A stretch of DNA of 64,000 nt from Pseudomonas sp. PH1b. Lineage in GTDB: Bacteria; Pseudomonadota; Gammaproteobacteria; Pseudomonadales; Pseudomonadaceae. The notes beneath the pieces are model-generated. The model had not been told where the DNA came from. It did not search any database and saw only the letters and a program-made list of their open reading frames with translations. Below are positions 56,401-64,000 of this stretch, one piece after another. Every line of letters begins with the position of its first letter. The stretch's first letter is position 1. The stretch is taken from positions 215,140 through 279,139 of the forward strand of contig NZ_AYMU01000008.1 of the NCBI RefSeq assembly GCF_000633395.1, in the 5' to 3' direction. The position numbers and the translations under genes were made by a program.

Positions 56401-57188
56401 TCCGGGGTTCGGGTCTGCGGAACGTTCGAACCCCAGGCGATGATGTAGTTGGAGTTGTACCAGTCGGCCGACTCCGGCACGTCGGTCTGCTCGCCCCAGA
56501 CCATCGGCGAGGCCGGTGGCAGGTCGCAGTACCAGTCGTAGAAACTCAGGCATACGCCGCCGATCAGCGACAGATAGCGCGAGCCTGCGGCGTAGCTGAC
56601 CATGGACATGGCCGGGATTGGCGAGAACCCCACCACCCGGTCCGGCCCGTATTGCTTGACGGTATAGACGTTGGCGGCAGCGATGATCTCGTTGACCTCA
56701 TCCCAGTGGGAGCGAATGAAGCCCCCCATGCCGCGCTTGCTCTTGTACGACTCGGCCTTGGCCGGGTCCTCGACAATGCTCGCCCAGGCCTCGACCGGTG
56801 CCAGGGTCTGGCGCGCCTCACGCCATAGCTTGAGCAGCGGTTTGCGAATCTTCGGGTACTTGAGCCGATTGGCACTGTAGATGTACCAGCTGTAGCTGGC
56901 GCCACGGGGGCAGCCCCGCGGCTCATGGTTGGGCAGGTCGTTGCGCGTGCGCGGATAGTCGGTCTGCTGGGTTTCCCAGGTGATCAGACCGTTCTTCACG
57001 TAGATCTTCCACGAACAGGAGCCGGTGCAGTTCACTCCATGGGTGGAACGCACGATCTTGTCGTACTGCCAGCGCGAACGGTAGACGTTCTCCCAATCGC
57101 GGGACTCCTTGCGAGTTTCCCCGTGGCCCTGGGAAAACTCGCCTTGCTTGCGGTTGAAGAACCGCAGTTGATCGAGCAGATGACTCAT
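53421..57188 (-). CDS. narG: Respiratory nitrate reductase alpha subunit, molybdoenzyme
   Basis: 1255 aa, the usual length. The FS0 cluster is HGVNCTGSCSWKIYVKNG (a His plus Cys ligands). The molybdenum ligand Asp is in PESADWYNSNYIIAWGSN. The substrate-side and dinucleotide-binding parts are complete to the C-terminus (VRKMAKVDWLDG). Reduces nitrate to nitrite at the cytosolic face. Start MSHLLDQLRFFNRKQGEFSQ at 57188 is preceded by GAGAGGAA. No Tat-type leader, as expected for the membrane Nar enzyme. Confidence 0.97.
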   Translation of the reverse strand: MSHLLDQLRFFNRKQGEFSQGHGETRKESRDWENVYRSRWQYDKIVRSTHGVNCTGSCSWKIYVKNGLITWETQQTDYPRTRNDLPNHEPRGCPRGASYSWYIYSANRLKYPKIRKPLLKLWREARQTLAPVEAWASIVEDPAKAESYKSKRGMGGFIRSHWDEVNEIIAAANVYTVKQYGPDRVVGFSPIPAMSMVSYAAGSRYLSLIGGVCLSFYDWYCDLPPASPMVWGEQTDVPESADWYNSNYIIAWGSNVPQTRTPDAHFFTEVRYKGTKTVAITPDYSEVAKLTDLWLNPKQGTDAALAQAFNHVIFKEFHLDRPSAYFTDYVKRYTDLPVLVMLKPVTGFAPGAGFQPDRFLRASDLTGNLGQDSNPQWKTIALDESGELVSPQGSIGYRWGEQGKWNILAKEGGEGRAIDLKLSLIGNEVAEVAFPYFAGESHEHFQHVAGDAVQFRRVPVHSVTLADGSVAKVASVFDLSAANLAIDRGLGGSNVARNYDDASVPGTPAWQEAITGVSREKAIQIAREFADNADKTRGRSMIIVGAAMNHWYHMDMNYRGLINMLMLCGCVGQTGGGWAHYVGQEKLRPQCGWLPLAFGLDWNRPPRQMNGTSFFYAHSSQWRHEKMSMHDVLSPLADKSQFPEHALDYNIRAERAGWLPSAPQLNRNPLHVCRDAAAAGMEPKDYVLKGWQDGSLRFACEQPDNPANFPRNLFIWRSNLLGSSGKGHEYMLKYLLGTRNGVMNEDIGHSAECKPSEAEWVDEGAIGKLDLVTTLDFRMSSTCVYSDIVLPTATWYEKDDMNTSDMHPFIHPLSAAIDPAWESRSDWEIYKGIAKAFSRMTEGHLGVEQDLVTVPLMHDSVGELAQPFGGSDWKTAGVAPQPGKNAPNLQVVERDYPNIYKQFSSLGPLLEKLGNGGKGINWNTDEEVQFLGELNYRETAAGISQGRPKIDTAIDAAEVILSLAPETNGHVAVKAWAALSAFTGIDHSHLALPKAHEAIRFRDIQAQPRKIISSPTWSGLEDDHVSYNAGYTNVHENIPWRTITGRQQFYQDHPWMQAFGEQLMSYRPPVNTQTIAGVKDKRSNGHPEIVLNWITPHQKWGIHSTYSDNLLMLTLSRGGPIVWLSEIDAQQAGIEDNDWVECFNVNGALTARAVVSQRVKEGMVMMYHAQERIVNVPGSETTKTRGGHHNSVTRVVLKPTHMIGGYAQQAYGFNYYGTVGCNRDEFVVVRKMAKVDWLDGSRGDELPRPLSGAME

Positions 57189-57257
57189 GATGCTTTCCTC
57201 TCAGGCTTGCTGTGGGGTTCTGTGCCCCATCCAGGCAACAGTTGGATTCGGGTCATG

Positions 57258-58655
57258 TCAGCAGGGGGTTTCGGCACCCTTGCGGGCGTACCACCACCAG
57301 GTCACGACAATGCAGCTCAGGTAGAAACCCACGAACATGTAGAACGCCATCGCCGGGCTGCCGGTCAGGGTCATGGAGCTGCCGAAGGTCTTGGGAATGA
57401 AGAAGGCGCCGAAGGCCCCCATGGCCGAGCTGAAACCGAGCACTGCGGCCGACTCCTTGCCGGCATCGCGGATCGCCTGTTCGCGAGCCGCAGCGCCTTT
57501 GCCGCTGGCGGCCCGTTCATGCAGGGTGCGGAAGATCACCGGGATCATGCGGAAGGTCGAACCGTTGCCGATGCCGGTGGTGATGAACAGCAACATGAAC
57601 ATGCCGAGAAAGCCGTAGAAGTTGCCGCTTGTACCCGGCTGCGGGATGAACCCCAGCACGCCGAAGACCATCGCGATCATCAGGACGAAGTTCCACAGGG
57701 TTACCCGGGCGCCCCCCAGCTTGTCTGCCAGCCAGCCACCCAGGGGGCGCACCAGCGCCCCGACCAGCGGGCCGAGAAAGGCGAAGGTCAAGGCGTTGAC
57801 CTGGGGAAAGGCAGTCTTGATCAGCAGCGGGAGGGCCGCCGAAAAACCGATGAACGAACCGAAGGTGGCCAAGTACAGCCAGCACATCAGCCAGTTGTGC
57901 TTGCGTTTGAAGATCACCGCCTGTTCGCTGAACGAGGCCTTGGCGCTGGACAGATCGTTCATGCCGAACCAGGCCAGCAAGGTCACGATGATGATGAAGG
58001 GTACCCAGATGAAGCCGGCATTCTGCAGCCACAGCTGGCCACCGTCCGCCAGCACCTGGGGCTGCCCGCCCAGCATTCCGAACAGGCCGAAGGTGATGGC
58101 CAGCGGCACACAGAACTGCATCACCGAGACACCGAGGTTGCCCAGGCCGGCATTCAGGCCCAGGGCCGTGCCCTGCTGCGACTTGGGATAGAAGAAGCTG
58201 ATGTTGGACATGCTCGAGGCAAAGTTGCCACCCCCCAATCCGCAGAGCAGCGCGATCATCACGAACACGCTGTAGGGGGTGTTCGGATCCTGCACGGCAA
58301 AGCCCATCCACAGCGACGGGATCAGCAGCGACGCTGTGCTCAGGGCCGTCCAGCGCCGGCCGCCGAAGATCGGCACCATGAACGAGTAGAACACCCGCAA
58401 GGCAGCCCCGGAGAGCCCCGGCAGCGCTGCCAGCCAGAACAGCTGGTCGGTGGTGAAGCTGAAGCCGATGGCATTGAGGCGCACGATCACCGTGCTCCAC
58501 ACCATCCACACGGCAAAGGCCAGGAGCAATGCAGGAATCGAGATCCACAGGTTGCGGGCCGCGGTCTTCTTGCCGCTGCGCCCCCAGAACGCGGGATCTT
58601 CCGGGCGCCAGTCGTGAATCACCGGGCCTTTGTCAGGGGTGTTAAGAACCGACAT
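57258..58655 (-). CDS. narK2: Nitrate/nitrite transporter NarK2
   Basis: 465 aa, 12 helices. The nitrate signatures GLGGGNFASSMSNISFFYPK and GNGSTFRMIPVIF are present. NarK2-type proteins exchange nitrate for nitrite. Overlaps narK1 by 14 bases at its start; 69 bases before narG. N-terminal cytosolic 35 residues precede helix 1, as in NarK2 of P. aeruginosa. Confidence 0.95.
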   Translation of the reverse strand: MSVLNTPDKGPVIHDWRPEDPAFWGRSGKKTAARNLWISIPALLLAFAVWMVWSTVIVRLNAIGFSFTTDQLFWLAALPGLSGAALRVFYSFMVPIFGGRRWTALSTASLLIPSLWMGFAVQDPNTPYSVFVMIALLCGLGGGNFASSMSNISFFYPKSQQGTALGLNAGLGNLGVSVMQFCVPLAITFGLFGMLGGQPQVLADGGQLWLQNAGFIWVPFIIIVTLLAWFGMNDLSSAKASFSEQAVIFKRKHNWLMCWLYLATFGSFIGFSAALPLLIKTAFPQVNALTFAFLGPLVGALVRPLGGWLADKLGGARVTLWNFVLMIAMVFGVLGFIPQPGTSGNFYGFLGMFMLLFITTGIGNGSTFRMIPVIFRTLHERAASGKGAAAREQAIRDAGKESAAVLGFSSAMGAFGAFFIPKTFGSSMTLTGSPAMAFYMFVGFYLSCIVVTWWWYARKGAETPC

Positions 58656-59937
58656 GTTCTTCTCCTTGGGTCAGGCTGGAAAACGGATACGAGGTCGCCG
58701 GCCGCTGCTTGCCCAGCAGCGGTCGCTTGCGGATTTCACTGAGGTACATCCAGGTGAGCGACACCCAGACCACGCCGTACATCAGCATGAAACAGGAGGA
58801 GCGCACGCCGGTGAGGTCGACCAGGGCGCCGAACAGGATCGGCAGGATGAAGCCGCCCAGGCCTCCGGCCAGGCCGACGATGCCGGAGACCGCGCCCATG
58901 TTCTGCGGGTAGTCGCTGGCGATGTACTTGAATACCGAGGCCTTGCCGAAAGCGAAGGCGATCCCCATGACGAACAGCAGCACGGTGAACAGCGCCGGAC
59001 TCAGGCCGATGTGGAAATCCACCGGGCCATTGACGGTCTGCACCTGCAACTGGGTTTGTGGATACGACAGCAGGAACAGGCAGATCCAACTGACCCACAG
59101 CACCCACCAGGTGACGCTCTGGGCGCCCCAACGATCCGACATCCAGCCGCCGACGGCACGCAGCACGCCACCCGGCAGAGAGAAGCAGGCGGCTAGCAGC
59201 GCAGCGCTTTGCAGGTTGAAGCCGTATTCCTCGACGTAGTACTGGGTCATCCACAGGGCCAGGGCTACATAGCCGCCGAACACGATCGAGTAGTACTGGC
59301 AATAGCGCCACACCGCCGGCTCGGACAAGGCCTTGAGCTGCTCGCCGAGACTCGCCCCGGCGACGCTGCGATGGGCCTTGTTCTCGGCGCTGAGGAACCA
59401 GAACAGCAAGGCGGTAATGAACAGGATGGCGCTGAAGACTTTCGGCACCAGCTGCCAGCTGCCCGCGGCAATCAGTGCTGGAGCGAGAAACTTGGTGACC
59501 GCGGCGCCTGCGTTGCCAGCGCCGAAGATGCCCATGGCCAGGCCCTGGTTGTCCTGCTCGAACCACTTGGCAACATAGGCGATGCCCACCGAGAACGAAC
59601 CACCGGCCAACCCCACGAACAGCCCCAGTACCAGGAACTGCCAATAGGCGGTGGCGTGGCTGATCAGGTACAGCGGCAGCACGCAGGACAGCATCAAGAG
59701 GAAGAACACGCTGCGCCCGCCGAAGCGATCGGTGAGCATTCCCAGCGGCAGGCGCACCAGCGAACCGGTGAGCACCGGCGTCGCGGCCAACAGGCCGAAC
59801 TGGGTTTCGTTCAGGTGCAGCAGTTCCTTGATCGGCACGCCGAGCACGGCAAACATCATCCAGACCATGAAACAGACAGTGAAAGCCAGCGTACTCATGC
59901 CCAGTACCAGGCCTTGGCGTATTCGCGGTTGAGTCAT
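58642..59937 (-). CDS. narK1: Nitrate transporter NarK1, first gene of the nar operon
   Basis: 431 aa, 12 helices. GLAGGSFSVGIAYVAKWFEQ and VFGKASVFKYIASDYPQNMG-like text (GKASVFKYI) mark the NarK1, nitrate:proton symporter, branch. It starts at ATG 59937 with GGAGG upstream. First of eight genes (narK1-narK2-narG-narH-narJ-narI-PPIase-moaA), with an Anr box 59 bases upstream of the start. Confidence 0.95.
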   Translation of the reverse strand: MTQPRIRQGLVLGMSTLAFTVCFMVWMMFAVLGVPIKELLHLNETQFGLLAATPVLTGSLVRLPLGMLTDRFGGRSVFFLLMLSCVLPLYLISHATAYWQFLVLGLFVGLAGGSFSVGIAYVAKWFEQDNQGLAMGIFGAGNAGAAVTKFLAPALIAAGSWQLVPKVFSAILFITALLFWFLSAENKAHRSVAGASLGEQLKALSEPAVWRYCQYYSIVFGGYVALALWMTQYYVEEYGFNLQSAALLAACFSLPGGVLRAVGGWMSDRWGAQSVTWWVLWVSWICLFLLSYPQTQLQVQTVNGPVDFHIGLSPALFTVLLFVMGIAFAFGKASVFKYIASDYPQNMGAVSGIVGLAGGLGGFILPILFGALVDLTGVRSSCFMLMYGVVWVSLTWMYLSEIRKRPLLGKQRPATSYPFSSLTQGEEHVGS

Positions 59938-59995
59938 CAGGGGCCTCCAGTCGTTAGCTATGGCCGCAGACTAGAGAGGCAAACCCCGAAAAAAC

Positions 59996-60009
59996 TTGAC
60001 CCTGATCAA
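59996..60009. promoter_or_regulatory. FNR/Anr box upstream of narK1
   Basis: TTGACCCTGATCAA, one mismatch (C for T at position 5) to TTGAT-N4-ATCAA. Its centre is about 66 bases upstream of the narK1 ATG, fitting activation at about -41 with a short leader. Confidence 0.8.
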
Positions 60010-60047
60010 TGAACGCCAGGCGCCTCCATGCCTATGCTTGCGCCGCC

Positions 60048-60063
60048 TACCTCCAACGAGGTA
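60048..60063. promoter_or_regulatory. NarL-type 7-2-7 inverted heptamers
   Basis: TACCTCC-AA-CGAGGTA: two heptamers of the TACYYMT type as an inverted pair with a two-base spacer, the arrangement bound by NarL/NarP. Last base of each heptamer deviates from the consensus. Confidence 0.6.
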
Positions 60064-60153
60064 GAGCCAAAAAACCTCTAAACCCTTTGTCTATCAGGGT
60101 CTTGCCGGGTTTCCTCGGGGCATCGCCAGGAAAATGACCGTTGCAAACTCTTT

Positions 60154-60160
60154 AGAGGTA
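60154..60160. promoter_or_regulatory. Single NarL heptamer before narX
   Basis: AGAGGTA, reverse complement TACCTCT, an exact match to TACYYMT, 92 bases before the narX start. Suggests NarL autoregulation, low information on its own. Confidence 0.4.
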
Positions 60161-60251
60161 GAGCGCCAGGGAACGGCTGCGGAACAATCAGCTGGCACAC
60201 CCTGGAGCACCCCATGCGCCGTTTCCCCCTTCCCGCCCCTGGCCGTCGTCC

Positions 60252-62054
60252 ATGATCGACTGGCTGCGCAGTTCCCTGCCCGCGCGCGCGGGGCTGGCGG
60301 TGATCCTGATCACCGTGCTGGCCCTCGCCAGCTCCCTCAGCGCCGGGCTGATCGCCTGGTTCAGCCAGGGCGACGCGGCGGCGATCAACACCGCAGGCTC
60401 GGTGCGCATGGAAACCTACCACCTGAGTTGGAAACTCGCCGCCGGTGCCGGTGAAGCGGAAATCCGCCTGATCAGCGATAGCCTGCAGCAGCGCCTCAAT
60501 AGCCCGGCCCTGAAGGCGGTACTCGAAGACGGCAACAACGCCGCGCTGCAGACCAGCTACCAACAGTTGCAGACCTACTGGCGCCAGACCCTGCTCGCGG
60601 CCTTGCACAACGGCGACGCCGCAGGCTTTCAAGCCAGCGCCCAAGCCTTCGTCGACCAGCTCAACCAGTTCGTCAGCCTGCTGCAGCAGCAGAACGAACA
60701 TAAGCAGAGCTGGCAGCAGGTAATCCAGGGAGCCGCGCTGTTCACCACCATGATCATCCTGCTGTTTGGCCTGTACGAGCTGCAGTACGGCGTGATCACC
60801 CCACTCAAGGAGTTGGTGGACGCGACTCAGCGTTTTCGCTGCGGCGAGTTCCAGACCCGGGTCAATCACCAGTCCGCAGACGAGCTCGGCCAGTTGGCCA
60901 CCAGCTTCAACGCCATGGCCGAAACGATCGAAGAGTCCCATCGCACCCTGGAAACCCAGGTGCGGCAAAAAACCCTCAACTTGCAACAGGCCAACGCTGC
61001 CCTCGAACTGCTGTACCAAAGCAGTCGCAGCCAGGCCACCCGCCTGGCCAATGCCGAAGGCCTCGATGAGCTGATCCGCCGCTTCCAGCAGCGCCTGCCA
61101 GGCTTGCGCCTGTCGCTGTGCCTGCACGGCCAGGTACAGGCACCGGCCTCGCAGTTGCTCATGTTGCATGGCACCGACAGCCGCAAGATCTGCGCCAGCA
61201 GCGACTGCGCCAGTTGCCAGCGCCACCCGCGCAGCCATAGCCAGACCTTCAGCATCAGCAACCAGGGCAGCACCCTGGGCGAGCTCAAGGCGCACTTCAT
61301 CGATGGCCAGGAGCCGCAAGCCTGGGAGACCGAGCTGATCCAGGCCCTGGCCAACCTGATCGGCACCTCGCTGTCCCTCAAGCGCCAACGCGAACAGGAT
61401 CATCGGCTGGTGCTGCTGGAGGAACGCGCGATCATCGCCCGCGAACTGCACGATTCCCTGGCGCAGGCGTTGTCCTACATGAAGCTGCAAGTCAGCCGCA
61501 TGCAAACCCTGCTGCGCCGTGGCGAGCCGGTGGCGACTCTGGAGGTCGTCACTGGCGAGCTGCGCGAGGGGCTGAACACCGCCTACCGGCAACTGCGTGA
61601 ATTGCTCACCACCTTTCGCCTGCAGATCCACGATGCCGGGCTGGTACAGGAACTCAAGGACACGGCCGAGGAGTTCTCCCGCCGCGGCGAATTCCAGGTG
61701 CACCTGCATGTGGATAGCCTGGCCTTCGAACTCTCGGCCAGCGAGCAGATCCACCTCTTGCAGATCACCCGCGAGGCCCTGTCCAACTGCCTGCGCCATG
61801 CCCACGCAGAGAACGCCTGGCTGGAACTGCGCCAGAACGGTGAACGTGTCTACCTGTCGATCGAGGATGACGGACGCGGCTTCAGCGGCACCCACGACCT
61901 GCGCGAACACCACGGCCTGAATATCATGGATGAGCGGGCGCGCAGCCTGCGCGGGCAATTGCAGATCTTTTCCCGCACGCCGCAAGGCACCCTGGTACGG
62001 ATGGAATTTCGCCCGGAGTTCTTCGGGCACCTGACAGAAGGCAATCCCTCATGA
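60252..62054 (+). CDS. narX: Nitrate/nitrite sensor histidine kinase NarX
   Basis: 600 aa. Two membrane helices (about 13-36 and 160-178) flank a periplasmic sensor with the P-box DAAAINTAGSVRMETYHL. A HAMP domain (about 180-235) follows, then a central module with the cysteine cluster CASSDCASC, and an HPK7-type kinase with the H-box ARELHDSLAQALSYMKLQ. The N-box and G-box (DDGRGF) are present. Starts at ATG 60252; overlaps narL by 4 bases (ATGA). Confidence 0.95.
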   Translation: MIDWLRSSLPARAGLAVILITVLALASSLSAGLIAWFSQGDAAAINTAGSVRMETYHLSWKLAAGAGEAEIRLISDSLQQRLNSPALKAVLEDGNNAALQTSYQQLQTYWRQTLLAALHNGDAAGFQASAQAFVDQLNQFVSLLQQQNEHKQSWQQVIQGAALFTTMIILLFGLYELQYGVITPLKELVDATQRFRCGEFQTRVNHQSADELGQLATSFNAMAETIEESHRTLETQVRQKTLNLQQANAALELLYQSSRSQATRLANAEGLDELIRRFQQRLPGLRLSLCLHGQVQAPASQLLMLHGTDSRKICASSDCASCQRHPRSHSQTFSISNQGSTLGELKAHFIDGQEPQAWETELIQALANLIGTSLSLKRQREQDHRLVLLEERAIIARELHDSLAQALSYMKLQVSRMQTLLRRGEPVATLEVVTGELREGLNTAYRQLRELLTTFRLQIHDAGLVQELKDTAEEFSRRGEFQVHLHVDSLAFELSASEQIHLLQITREALSNCLRHAHAENAWLELRQNGERVYLSIEDDGRGFSGTHDLREHHGLNIMDERARSLRGQLQIFSRTPQGTLVRMEFRPEFFGHLTEGNPS

Positions 62055-62698
62055 CCCCCTCCCCGCGCTACCGGATCCTGCTGGTGGACGACCACCCAAT
62101 GATGCGTCGCGGCATTCGCCAGATGCTCGAACTGGAAGACGACTTCGAGATTGTCGGCGAAGCCAGCCATGGCGAAGAGGCCCTGGCCCTGATCGAACCG
62201 TCGCGCCCCGACCTGGTGCTGCTGGACAACAACATGCCGCAGATGAACGGCATTGAAACCCTGCGCCATCTGCGCAGCCTGAACTTTGCCGGCAAGGTCC
62301 TGCTGTTCACCGTGTCCGATGCCGAAGACGATATCCGCGACGCGCTTCGGCTAGACGCCGACGGCTACCTGCTCAAGGACATGGAACCGGAGCTGCTGAT
62401 CCCCTACATCCGCGATGCCATGAACGGTGCCCTGGTAATCAGCCCGGGGCTGACCCGGGTCATGGCCCAGGCCTTGCGTTCACCACCGCGTCAGTCCGAG
62501 GTCGAGCTCACCGAGCGCGAGCGCCAGGTGCTGCGGACCATCGCCGGCGGCTACAGCAACAAGGTCATCGGCCACAAGCTGGGCATCACCGAAGGCACGG
62601 TCAAGGTGCATGTGAAGAACCTGCTGCACAAGCTCGGCCTGCGCTCGCGGGTCGAGGCCGCCGTCTGGGCCATGGAGCACTTGCGCCACAACGCCTGA
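62051..62698 (+). CDS. narL: Nitrate response regulator NarL
   Basis: 215 aa. Receiver with the acidic pair VDDH and phospho-acceptor Asp59 in VLLDNNMPQMNG, same number as E. coli NarL. C-terminal LuxR-type HTH: LTERERQVLRTIAGGYSNKV, IGHKLGITEGTVKVHVKNLL. Binds heptamers as listed in the control region. Converges on ubiT, 41 bases away. Confidence 0.96.
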   Translation: MTPSPRYRILLVDDHPMMRRGIRQMLELEDDFEIVGEASHGEEALALIEPSRPDLVLLDNNMPQMNGIETLRHLRSLNFAGKVLLFTVSDAEDDIRDALRLDADGYLLKDMEPELLIPYIRDAMNGALVISPGLTRVMAQALRSPPRQSEVELTERERQVLRTIAGGYSNKVIGHKLGITEGTVKVHVKNLLHKLGLRSRVEAAVWAMEHLRHNA

Positions 62699-62739
62699 CG
62701 ACGCCTGTGCAGGCCGGCCTGAGCAGCGCGCCTGGCCGG

Positions 62740-63228
62740 CTAGCCGGGCTGGGCGCCGGGCTCGCTGGCCAGGCCCTTGCCGGCACGCTGCAGAGCGCGC
62801 CACAACCCTGGCGGCAGCACCTCTGGATCGAGGCTGTCGATCAGGTTCTTCAGGGCCAGCCCCAGTTCTGTATCGCCCTCGATCACCAGGCGTCGGCGGA
62901 AAAACAGGGTGTCCGGATCTTCCTCGCGGCTGGCCAGCAGCAGGAACTCGCGCCAGTTGCCGCGGACCGTGACATCGGCCCTGGCCCGCCGGGCTATCTG
63001 CAGGCCGTCGCGATGCCGGGTCAGGTACCAGGTCAGGTCCAGGTCGACAATGCGCAGGCACAACCAGCGTCCGCGCAGCAGTTCGAACTCGCCGTCCGCC
63101 AGGGGCTCGGCCAGGCAGCGCTTGAGCGTCTGCTCCAGGGCCAGCCGCTGCAGGCTGAACGGCACCCGGCGCAGCAGCGGCAACACCCGCTCGGCGCCCT
63201 TGAGCAGCCACGGTCCATGGTTCAGCAC
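62740..63228 (-). CDS. ubiT: UbiT, SCP2-domain accessory of anaerobic ubiquinone synthesis
   Basis: 162 aa, sterol-carrier (SCP2) domain: RWLCLRIVDLDLTWYLTRHR, ADVTVRGNWREFLLLASREE, DPDTLFFRRRLVIEGDTELG. E. coli YhbT counterpart. GTG 63228 has GGAGG seven bases upstream and overlaps ubiV by 7 bases. UbiT, UbiU and UbiV allow ubiquinone synthesis without oxygen, needed for nitrate respiration in P. aeruginosa. Confidence 0.88.
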   Translation of the reverse strand: MLNHGPWLLKGAERVLPLLRRVPFSLQRLALEQTLKRCLAEPLADGEFELLRGRWLCLRIVDLDLTWYLTRHRDGLQIARRARADVTVRGNWREFLLLASREEDPDTLFFRRRLVIEGDTELGLALKNLIDSLDPEVLPPGLWRALQRAGKGLASEPGAQPG

Positions 63229-64000
63229 AGCCCCACCTCCTCTACCCGCAGCATGCCCGCCTGGCCATGCCAATAGCCGTTGCAGCCGTCGACGAACAAC
63301 GGTGGCGCGGCGCCCTGGCACACCCGGGCGAAGGCCTCGATCACCCCGACCATGCCCTCGGCACGGGGGCTCAGACGCAACAGATCGGCGCCGCAAGCCA
63401 CCAGCCCCGGATAGTCGGCCAGCAGGTTGGTGACCTCGGCCGACAGGGTCTGGATACCATTGAGGGTGAACAGCGCCTGGCCCTCCTGACTGCTCAGGGC
63501 CAGGCCGTCGGGGTGCTTGATGCAGCAGAACTGGCAATCGTCCTTGGGCCGGTTTTCCGCCCGGGCGGTAAAGCAGCGCGCCGAATAGGCCAGCGGCAGG
63601 TGGCCATAGGCGAACACCTCGACCTCGGGCAGCGCCCGGCCCAGGCCGGCGAGCTGGTCGAGCACCGCGCGGATCAGCGTCGCCGAACACTCCACGGGCG
63701 GCACCCAGCGGATCATCCCGCAGTCCTGCAGCTTGGCCAGGGCATGGCCGTTGTACAGGTTCAGCGCCGGGCCTGCCACGAACGGCAGCTTGCGCTCGGC
63801 GAGGAACTGCACCGCGCCCATGTCGTTGGCCTCCACCAGCCACTGGCCGTTATCACACAGGCGGCGCAGGCTCGACAGCTCGGAGGCGGCCTCGATCAGG
63901 GTCAGGCTCGACAGCACGATCTGCGCCGAACCGGCTTCCTGCAGCTCGCGGCCCAGGCCCAGCCACTGGTCCAGGCTCAGCTGATGCCGCGCGCGAAAAA
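63222..64000 (-). CDS. ubiV: UbiV, U32-family protein of anaerobic ubiquinone synthesis, N-terminus beyond window
   Basis: About 258 residues are visible; the start lies beyond 64000. It contains QIVLSSLTLIEAASELSSLR, ECSATLIRAVLDQLAGLG and EVFAYGHLPLAYSARCFTAR, then KDDCQFCC. The cysteines in SARCFTA and CQFCC match the iron-sulfur ligands of UbiV (YhbV). Partner of UbiU in oxygen-independent hydroxylation. Overlaps ubiT; ubiU probably follows upstream outside the window. Confidence 0.9.
   Translation of the reverse strand, partial: FRARHQLSLDQWLGLGRELQEAGSAQIVLSSLTLIEAASELSSLRRLCDNGQWLVEANDMGAVQFLAERKLPFVAGPALNLYNGHALAKLQDCGMIRWVPPVECSATLIRAVLDQLAGLGRALPEVEVFAYGHLPLAYSARCFTARAENRPKDDCQFCCIKHPDGLALSSQEGQALFTLNGIQTLSAEVTNLLADYPGLVACGADLLRLSPRAEGMVGVIEAFARVCQGAAPPLFVDGCNGYWHGQAGMLRVEEVGLC

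Larger units (their letters stand above)
59938..60251. promoter_or_regulatory. narK1-narX divergent control region
   Basis: 314 bases, holding the promoters of both operons. Contains the Anr box at 59996-60009, a heptamer pair at 60048-60063 and a single heptamer at 60154-60160. Same general set-up as the P. aeruginosa intergenic region, where Anr and NarL act together. Confidence 0.7.

Noticed and set aside
54201..56828. 875-codon plus-strand open frame over narG
   Set aside because: Antisense shadow of narG, no motif, no ribosome site; length is explained by high GC at third positions.

Overview
The window looks like a chromosomal segment of a Pseudomonas of the fluorescens/aeruginosa type. 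It is GC-rich, and it carries REP-type palindromes containing TAGGAGCTGGCTTGCCAGC. It has a mexS/mexT pair almost identical in layout to the P. aeruginosa one, and a complete narXL / narK1K2GHJI / PpiC-type PPIase / moaA cluster in the Pseudomonas order. The species call is inference; no rRNA or tRNA is visible.

Layout. (1) 1-7.7 kb, core: a UvrD/HelD-like helicase that runs off the left edge, a pirin, pgm, and divergent mexS and mexT. The mexEF-oprN operon expected next to mexT is not here. (2) 7.7-18.8 kb, accessory: an island with visibly AT-rich genes. Its centre is a tightly coupled four-gene minus-strand operon (14909 to 8996): a caspase-family (C14) protease, an unrecognised 492-aa protein, a ComEC-type metallo-beta-lactamase-fold protein and a CHAT-domain (caspase-fold) protease. 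I read it as a candidate defence or cell-suicide module and as the most interesting object in the window. It is flanked by debris: a frameshifted gene, an orphan 593-aa gene whose upstream operon partner is truncated, a decayed prlF-yhaV toxin-antitoxin locus and other coding scraps. (3) 18.8-21.4 kb: three co-directional unknown genes, two of them lipoproteins.

(4) 21.6-43.6 kb, iron/siderophore uptake: three paralogous TonB-dependent receptors, a FecI/FecR sigma-regulator pair, an MFS transporter and two separate FecBCD-type ABC importers. A heterodimeric ABC transporter of the YbtP/YbtQ-IrtA/IrtB type is joined to the second importer and a receptor in a seven-gene operon facing a TetR gene. 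Two receptor genes, one of them outside the fecIR cluster, share an ungapped 33-bp promoter block about 41 bp before their start codons, which suggests joint control by the FecI-type sigma factor. (5) 43.6-45.2 kb: the TetR regulator and a LysE/RhtB exporter.

(6) 45.4-64 kb, anaerobic metabolism: class III ribonucleotide reductase (nrdD, a separately encoded glycyl-radical domain, nrdG), then moaA-PPIase-narIJHG-narK2-narK1, divergent narXL, and ubiT/ubiV for oxygen-independent ubiquinone synthesis. FNR/Anr boxes lie upstream of nrdD and narK1, with NarL-type heptamers between narK1 and narX. Together these genes supply nitrate uptake and respiration, the molybdenum cofactor, the quinone pool and dNTPs for growth without oxygen.

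Most long open frames lying antisense to these genes are GC-driven shadows and are left out.
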